Shown one piece after another: positions 32,489-36,961 of a DNA stretch of 36,961 nucleotides (positions are counted from its first letter, which is position 1; the number at the start of each line of letters is the position of its first letter). Both the position numbers and the translations under genes were made by a program. The notes under the pieces are model-generated. The model saw only the letters and a list, made by a program, of their open reading frames with translations, was not told the DNA's origin and searched no databases. The stretch is from Candidatus Gastranaerophilales bacterium (GTDB taxonomy: Bacteria > Cyanobacteriota > Vampirovibrionia > Gastranaerophilales > Gastranaerophilaceae): NCBI GenBank assembly GCA_024695865.1, contig JAILHI010000100.1, positions 1-36,961 on the forward strand. The letters run 5' to 3'.

Positions 32489-33475
32489 ATGCAGCAGTAT
32501 AAAAGTTGTCACCTTCTGGAACACGGCATTTATTTTTATTACGACAGTATTCAGGTTTGCTGTTTTTTGACGGGAAAACTCGGTACGCCGTTCTGGCTTA
32601 CAAAGGATTACAAAGGACAAAAAATAGACTGGGACGCCTTATGCGGACAACTTCGCGAGATACGTGAAAAGAACAAACAGGGTATCGTTGACCCGCACTG
32701 CGAGGGCTGTTTTAATCTGAAAGAGGATTCGTGGGACGAAGAAGAATATTTTTCAAATTTTTATATTTCTCACTGGACTCGCTGCAACTGCAACTGCAAA
32801 TACTGTTATACGGAAGAAAACAAAAAGTTTTTTAATTCTCACAAAGAATATAAAATGATGCCGATTTTGCAGGAAATGATTGAAAGAAAACTGCTGCGTT
32901 TTAACGGTTATCTTGCATACGGCGGCGGAGAACCGGCATGCCTTGATGAATTTGACGATATTACGGAACTCTTTCTTGAAAACAATGTAAGAAGTATCGT
33001 AACAAATTCTTCGGGTATAAAACCCGTAAAATCCATTTTAAAAGGTATTCCGACGGGCAGACTTGATGTTACCGTTTCCGTTGACTGTTCGGACAGAGAA
33101 ACTTATAAAAAAATTAAACAGATTGACGCTTATGACAGAGTAATGGACACTTTAAAGATGTATGCGGCAGCACAGACGGAAAACAAAACCCTCGTCCGTT
33201 CAAAATACATTATCATTCCCGATGTCAACGATACAGAAAAAGGTATTGAAAACTGGCTTGAACAAACGGTTGACATAGGGCTGAAGCAGGTTTGTATCGA
33301 TATTGAGGGAAGATGGTATCTTCCGAGAAAAAATAACGTTCCCGAACACATTGCAAATCTGATTGCTCTGGTTGAAAGACGGACAAAGGAACTCGGTTTG
33401 GGCTTATTCTATTACAGTTACGCCGACCAGTTCAGATTTGACAGAGATAAAAAACTCGCCGAACAAAATCAATAA
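32489..33475 (+). CDS. Radical SAM protein of unknown specificity
   Basis: A 328-residue radical SAM enzyme. The cluster motif lies at C99, C103 and C106 (RCNCNCKYCYTEE, CX3CX2C with an extra Cys at 101). AYGGGEPACLDEFDDI supplies the GGE motif, and SVDCSDRETYKKIKQIDAYDRVM is typical of SPASM-like relatives. Before the core lie additional Cys residues (7, 24, 25, 71 and 74; HCEGCF), which may bind a second cluster or a metal. There is no C-terminal SPASM domain. The start is two bases past the glycosyltransferase stop. No precursor peptide is visible beside it, so a role in surface glycan or sugar modification is one inference and peptide modification another. Confidence 0.8.
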   Translation: MQQYKSCHLLEHGIYFYYDSIQVCCFLTGKLGTPFWLTKDYKGQKIDWDALCGQLREIREKNKQGIVDPHCEGCFNLKEDSWDEEEYFSNFYISHWTRCNCNCKYCYTEENKKFFNSHKEYKMMPILQEMIERKLLRFNGYLAYGGGEPACLDEFDDITELFLENNVRSIVTNSSGIKPVKSILKGIPTGRLDVTVSVDCSDRETYKKIKQIDAYDRVMDTLKMYAAAQTENKTLVRSKYIIIPDVNDTEKGIENWLEQTVDIGLKQVCIDIEGRWYLPRKNNVPEHIANLIALVERRTKELGLGLFYYSYADQFRFDRDKKLAEQNQ

Positions 33476-33520
33476 AATATACGATTTTTAAAGTTTTTTA
33501 AAAAATTTTTCATGAAATTC

Positions 33521-33548
33521 TTGAAAAGTAATATTTAGCGAGTATCAT
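33521..33548 (+). promoter_or_regulatory. Putative sigma-70 promoter for rpsO
   Basis: TTGAAA (33521-33526) and TATCAT (33543-33548) are separated by 16 bases, giving a leader of about 37 bases before the rpsO start. Confidence 0.5.
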
Positions 33549-33591
33549 AATTATTACAACAGATTACGGCAATTAAAAAAGGAAAAACATA

Positions 33592-33861
33592 ATGTCGATT
33601 AACTTAAAAAACAAAAAAGATATCGTTAAAAAATTCGGAAAAAATGAACACGATACAGGTTCAACAGAAGTACAGATAGCACTTTTGACCGAAAAAATTA
33701 ACGAACTTACCGAACACTTAAAGAACAACAAAAAAGACTTCGGCGGAAAAAGAGGTCTTCTTATGATGGTCGGACACAGAAAAAGCCTTCTTGCTTATTT
33801 AAAAAGCAAAGATTTACAGGGTTACAGAGAAATCCTCAAAAAGCTTAATTTAAGAGGTTAG
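33592..33861 (+). CDS. rpsO: 30S ribosomal protein S15
   Basis: An 89-residue S15, the usual length. It has [39 protein letters not shown] and [17 protein letters not shown], all characteristic of the protein that binds the central domain of 16S rRNA. AAAAAGGAAAAACATA precedes the ATG. No pnp gene follows, unlike the common rpsO-pnp arrangement; metK follows instead with a promoter of its own. Confidence 0.97.
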   Translation: MSINLKNKKDIVKKFGKNEHDTGSTEVQIALLTEKINELTEHLKNNKKDFGGKRGLLMMVGHRKSLLAYLKSKDLQGYREILKKLNLRG

Positions 33862-33863
33862 TT

Positions 33864-33872
33864 TGGTATAAT
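33864..33872 (+). promoter_or_regulatory. Extended -10 promoter for metK
   Basis: TGG directly before TATAAT (33867-33872) forms an extended -10 element just after the rpsO stop. The -35 region (TTAATT at 33845) is poor. Confidence 0.55.
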
Positions 33873-33894
33873 ATAACAGATAGAACAATCTCGA

Positions 33895-33924
33895 CGGTTT
33901 AACTTGACGAAAAAGTTAATGCCG
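33895..33924 (+). promoter_or_regulatory. Structured leader hairpin upstream of metK
   Basis: CGGTTTAACTT (33895-33905) pairs with AAGTTAATGCCG (33913-33924) over 11 bp with one bulged T, loop GACGAAA. It sits in the middle of an 80-base leader. GCGGGTTTGTTTT follows, so it could be a weak terminator for rpsO or a control element for metK. No known SAM riboswitch core was recognised. Confidence 0.45.
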
Positions 33925-33960
33925 GCGGGTTTGTTTTAGCGAAAAATAAAGGATAATAAA

Positions 33961-35217
33961 ATGAGCTCAAAAAAATACTTATTCACTTCCGAATCCGTTA
34001 CGGAAGGACATCCCGACAAAGTATGCGACCAGATATCAGATGCTATTCTGGATAATTTTCTTGTAAAATATCCGAATGCAAGAGTCGCAGCCGAAACCAC
34101 CGTAACAACGGGTATGGCATTGGTTTGCGGTGAAATCACGGCAGAATGTTACGTTGATATCCCGCACGTAGTCAGAGAAACAATCAGAAATATCGGTTAC
34201 ACGGGTACTGAATCGGGCGGTTTTGACGCAGATACCTGCGCAGTTTTGACAAGCATTGACGAACAATCCCCCGACATCGCAGGCGGTGTTAACAAGGCTT
34301 ACGAATCAAGAGATAACAACGCAAATACTTCAAAAACGGAAACCGAAAACATCGGCGCAGGCGACCAGGGTATTATGTTCGGTTTTGCCTGCAACGAAAC
34401 TCCCGAACTTATGCCGCTGCCTATCAGCCTGGCGCACAAACTTTCAAAAAGACTTGCAGACGTCAGAAAACAGGGTATTGTTAAATATCTCAGACCCGAC
34501 GGAAAATCACAGGTTACGGTTGAATATGAAAACGACAAACCCGTAAGAATTGAAACGGTTGTTATTTCAACTCAGCATGACCCCGAAATCAACGGCGAAA
34601 AAGACAACGAAAAAGTTCAGGCTATCATTGAAAAAGATATGATTGAACACGTTATTAAACCTGTTTTTGCAAACAGCGCATTAAACATTGATGAAAACAC
34701 AAAAATTCTTATCAATCCGTCAGGAAGATTTGTTGTCGGCGGCCCTCAGGGTGATGCAGGCTTAACGGGAAGAAAAATCATCGTTGACACTTACGGCGGT
34801 TATTCAAGACACGGCGGCGGTGCTTTCAGCGGAAAAGACCCCACAAAAGTTGACCGTTCTGCAGCTTACGCAGCAAGATATGTTGCCAAAAATATCGTTG
34901 CGGCAGGTTTGGCAGAAAAATGCGAAATCGAACTCGGATTTGCAATCGGTGTTGCAAAACCTGTTTCAATTATGGTTGACACCTTCGGAACGGGTAAAAT
35001 ATCCGATGACGAAATAATGGAATTGATTGACAAAAACTTTGATTTAAGACCTTATGCGATTATCAATCAATTTGATTTAAGAAACTTACCCGCTAAAAAC
35101 GGCGGCAAATTCTATCAGCTTTTAGCCGCATACGGACACATGGGACGTACGGATATTGATGTTCCGTGGGAAAAAACGGATAAGGCTGAAACCTTAAAAA
35201 AACAAGCAAATATATAA
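33961..35217 (+). CDS. metK: S-adenosylmethionine synthase
   Basis: A 418-residue enzyme making SAM from methionine and ATP. Motifs: [23 protein letters not shown] at the N-terminus, [14 protein letters not shown] (the GAGDQG active-site loop), [30 protein letters not shown] and [27 protein letters not shown] (P-loop-like). It is slightly longer than the E. coli enzyme (about 384), as in other cyanobacteria-related lineages. AATAAAGGATAATAAA precedes the ATG. ilvB follows after 15 bases with its own ribosome site and may be co-transcribed. SAM made here feeds HemW, QueE, RsmH and the radical SAM protein in this window. Confidence 0.97.
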   Translation: MSSKKYLFTSESVTEGHPDKVCDQISDAILDNFLVKYPNARVAAETTVTTGMALVCGEITAECYVDIPHVVRETIRNIGYTGTESGGFDADTCAVLTSIDEQSPDIAGGVNKAYESRDNNANTSKTETENIGAGDQGIMFGFACNETPELMPLPISLAHKLSKRLADVRKQGIVKYLRPDGKSQVTVEYENDKPVRIETVVISTQHDPEINGEKDNEKVQAIIEKDMIEHVIKPVFANSALNIDENTKILINPSGRFVVGGPQGDAGLTGRKIIVDTYGGYSRHGGGAFSGKDPTKVDRSAAYAARYVAKNIVAAGLAEKCEIELGFAIGVAKPVSIMVDTFGTGKISDDEIMELIDKNFDLRPYAIINQFDLRNLPAKNGGKFYQLLAAYGHMGRTDIDVPWEKTDKAETLKKQANI

Positions 35218-35232
35218 AATCGGAGTAAAGCA

Positions 35233-36954
35233 ATGACAGCAACGGAAGAAAAAACAAATTTAATGAACGGCGCCCAGATTCTTCTTGAATGTCTCAGACG
35301 GGAAGGCGTTGATGAAGTTTTCGGATATCCCGGAGGGGTAATATTAAGTTTGTACGATGCGTTGTATGATTGCAAGGATATCAAGCATTATCTCGTCCGT
35401 CACGAACAGGCTGCAATACATGCCGCAGAAGGTTACGCAAGAGTTTCGGGAAAACCCGGGGTTGCCTTTGTAACATCTGGCCCCGGAGCCTGTAATGCCA
35501 TTACGGGTATTGCAAATGCCTATTACGATGCTTATCCGATTGTTGTTTTTACGGGGCAGGTCAGCATGAATTTAATAGGCAACGATGCTTTTCAGGAAGC
35601 AGATATTGTCGGTATTACACGTTCCTGCTGTAAGCATAACTATCTTGTTAAAGATGTCAAACAACTTGCCCATATTGTAAAAGAAGCCTTTCACATAGCA
35701 ACAACCGGTAAACCCGGGCCTGTTGTCATTGATTTACCGAAAAACATTCTGACCTCAAAGGCGGAATTTGAATGGCCCGAAAAAGTTAAACTTCCGGGGT
35801 ACAATCCGACTTATGAAGGTCACCCGAAGCAGATTTCAAGAGCGCTGCAACTTCTTTGTAAGGCTAAAAGACCTGTTATTATTTCGGGCGGCGGGGTTTT
35901 ACATTCGGACGCTCAAAACGAATTACAAAAACTTGCGGAAATTTTGCACGTTCCCGTAACCAATACTTTAATGGGTATCGGAACCTTTAAGCCCGAAAGT
36001 CCTTTGGCTTTGGGCATGATGGGTATGCACGGCGAATATGCGGCAAACCTTTCCGTAAGCGAATGTGATGTTCTTTGCGCTATCGGCACACGTTTCAGCG
36101 ACAGAATTACGGGTAACATCAAAAAATTTGCTCCCGATGCGGAAGTTATTCATATTGATATTGACCCCTGTTCGATTTCAAAGAACGTAAGAGTAGATAT
36201 CCCCATCGTCGGCGATGCAAAAAATGTCATTTCCGCAATGCTTAACGAATATGAAAACGAAAAATATGACATTAACGCAGAAGAAAAAGGCAGATGGCTT
36301 GATTTGATTGCCGAAAGAAAAAAAGTTCAGCCCGAACTTGCCGCAAAATCGGACATGCTTAACCCTGTAACCGTTATCAATAAAATTTATGAAGTAACAA
36401 AAGATTTAGACCCGATTATTTCAACGGAAGTCGGACAGCACCAAATGTGGACGGCACAACTTTACAAGTTTGATAAGCCGAGAAGACTTGTTACGTCAGG
36501 CGGTTTGGGAACAATGGGCTTTGGTTTCCCTGCGGCAATGGGTGCAAGTGTTGCAATGAAAGACAAAGTCGTTATTGACATTGCGGGTGACGGTAGTATT
36601 CAGATGAATATTCAGGAACTTGCAACCTGTGTTGATTACAACATTCCCGTTATTATTGCCGTTATAAACAACGGCTGGCTCGGAATGGTTCGTCAGTGGC
36701 AGGAAAGAATTTTCCACGAACACTATTCTCAGACAAAAATATCTTCGCCCGATTACGTAAAACTTGCGGAAGCCTACGGCGCTTTGGGCTTTAAGGTTGA
36801 AAAAGAAGAAGATATTGAGCCCGTTCTTAAAAAGGCTATTGCGGCAAAAAGACCGACGATAATCGATTTCAGAGTTGAACCCTTTGAAATGGTTTATCCG
36901 TGGGTACTTGCAGGTGAACCTCTTAATAACGTTCTTGTATCAAACGACAAATAA
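35233..36954 (+). CDS. ilvB: Acetolactate synthase large subunit
   Basis: A 573-residue TPP enzyme. It has the N-terminal GYPGGVILSLYDAL and RHEQAAIHAAEGYARVSG with the catalytic Glu at 58, TSGPGACNAITGIANAY, FTGQVSMNLIGNDAFQEADI, and the TPP-Mg site GDGSIQMNIQELATCVDYNIPV...NNGWLGMVRQWQ near 450-485. FAD-binding segments lie in the middle domain. It makes acetolactate or acetohydroxybutyrate for valine, leucine and isoleucine. CGGAGTAAAGCA precedes the ATG. The sequence ends with AAAGGAAGA, which looks like the ribosome site of a following gene, plausibly the small subunit ilvN. Confidence 0.95.
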   Translation: MTATEEKTNLMNGAQILLECLRREGVDEVFGYPGGVILSLYDALYDCKDIKHYLVRHEQAAIHAAEGYARVSGKPGVAFVTSGPGACNAITGIANAYYDAYPIVVFTGQVSMNLIGNDAFQEADIVGITRSCCKHNYLVKDVKQLAHIVKEAFHIATTGKPGPVVIDLPKNILTSKAEFEWPEKVKLPGYNPTYEGHPKQISRALQLLCKAKRPVIISGGGVLHSDAQNELQKLAEILHVPVTNTLMGIGTFKPESPLALGMMGMHGEYAANLSVSECDVLCAIGTRFSDRITGNIKKFAPDAEVIHIDIDPCSISKNVRVDIPIVGDAKNVISAMLNEYENEKYDINAEEKGRWLDLIAERKKVQPELAAKSDMLNPVTVINKIYEVTKDLDPIISTEVGQHQMWTAQLYKFDKPRRLVTSGGLGTMGFGFPAAMGASVAMKDKVVIDIAGDGSIQMNIQELATCVDYNIPVIIAVINNGWLGMVRQWQERIFHEHYSQTKISSPDYVKLAEAYGALGFKVEKEEDIEPVLKKAIAAKRPTIIDFRVEPFEMVYPWVLAGEPLNNVLVSNDK

Positions 36955-36961
36955 AGGAAGA

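Noticed and set aside
1-36961. tRNA, rRNA, CRISPR array, prophage or complete insertion sequence
   Set aside because: No cloverleaf with conserved TPsiC-like sequence, no rRNA core words, no regularly spaced repeats, and no transposase or integrase frame was found on reading both strands.

Overview
The window is an AT-rich bacterial chromosome segment of about 37 kb, densely packed with housekeeping and biosynthetic genes on both strands. The gene set includes ThyX, zinc-type L31, long-form HisG, BioY, YggT, LCP wall-ligase, Al-resistance/methionine-gamma-lyase-family enzyme, QueE and prepilin-like proteins. Together with AUG/GUG/UUG starts and A-rich ribosome sites, this would fit a host-associated non-photosynthetic cyanobacterial relative (Gastranaerophilales/'Melainabacteria'). 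That assignment is inferred from gene style and has not been tested by a search. No rRNA, tRNA, CRISPR array, phage or intact insertion sequence was seen.

Layout. 1-4476: a membrane protein cut by the window edge, the stump of a solute-binding-protein gene ending in a dispersed inverted repeat, hemW with a secreted ankyrin protein (minus strand), and a 517-bp non-coding stretch with two hairpin systems. 4477-11067: rimI-bioY, then yggT, an MTA phosphorylase and a prepilin-like protein (minus), then a plus-strand run rpmE, thyX-prfA-rsmH-ftsL-like with overlapping or nearly abutting genes. 11068-15424 (minus): purH, MFS transporter, fmt and an endonuclease IV-like protein, tightly packed. 15573-16916: two tandem PlsC acyltransferases. 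16963-19963 (minus): LCP, hisG, mazG. 20061-21293: a PLP-dependent methionine-gamma-lyase-family protein.

21294-23077 is the unusual part. Three short plus-strand transcription units lie in a row: a structured leader with a zinc-ribbon protein, a 62-aa orphan protein with its own promoter and terminator, and a promoter-to-terminator non-coding RNA candidate of about 175 nt. The leader and RNA units share a nearly identical 40-bp promoter and a 14-nt element. The block is bracketed by two 42-bp inverted repeats that differ at one base, and is followed by a palindrome-rich repeat graveyard.

23078-36961: queE-dnaJ-like, an ankyrin membrane protein, a CNT nucleoside transporter (minus), a secreted serine-hydrolase-like protein, an orphan possibly FliK-like protein, a charged 113-aa protein, leuA (minus), a glycosyltransferase/radical-SAM pair, rpsO, metK and ilvB. 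leuA and ilvB belong to branched-chain amino acid synthesis. metK and the MTA phosphorylase belong to SAM production and salvage. fmt and purH both use 10-formyl-tetrahydrofolate.

Other notable points: the PurH homologue has lost the conserved IMP-cyclohydrolase motifs and has altered transformylase residues. The DnaJ-like protein has only half of the usual zinc region. Several genes have a -10 box so close to the start codon that leaderless mRNAs are likely.
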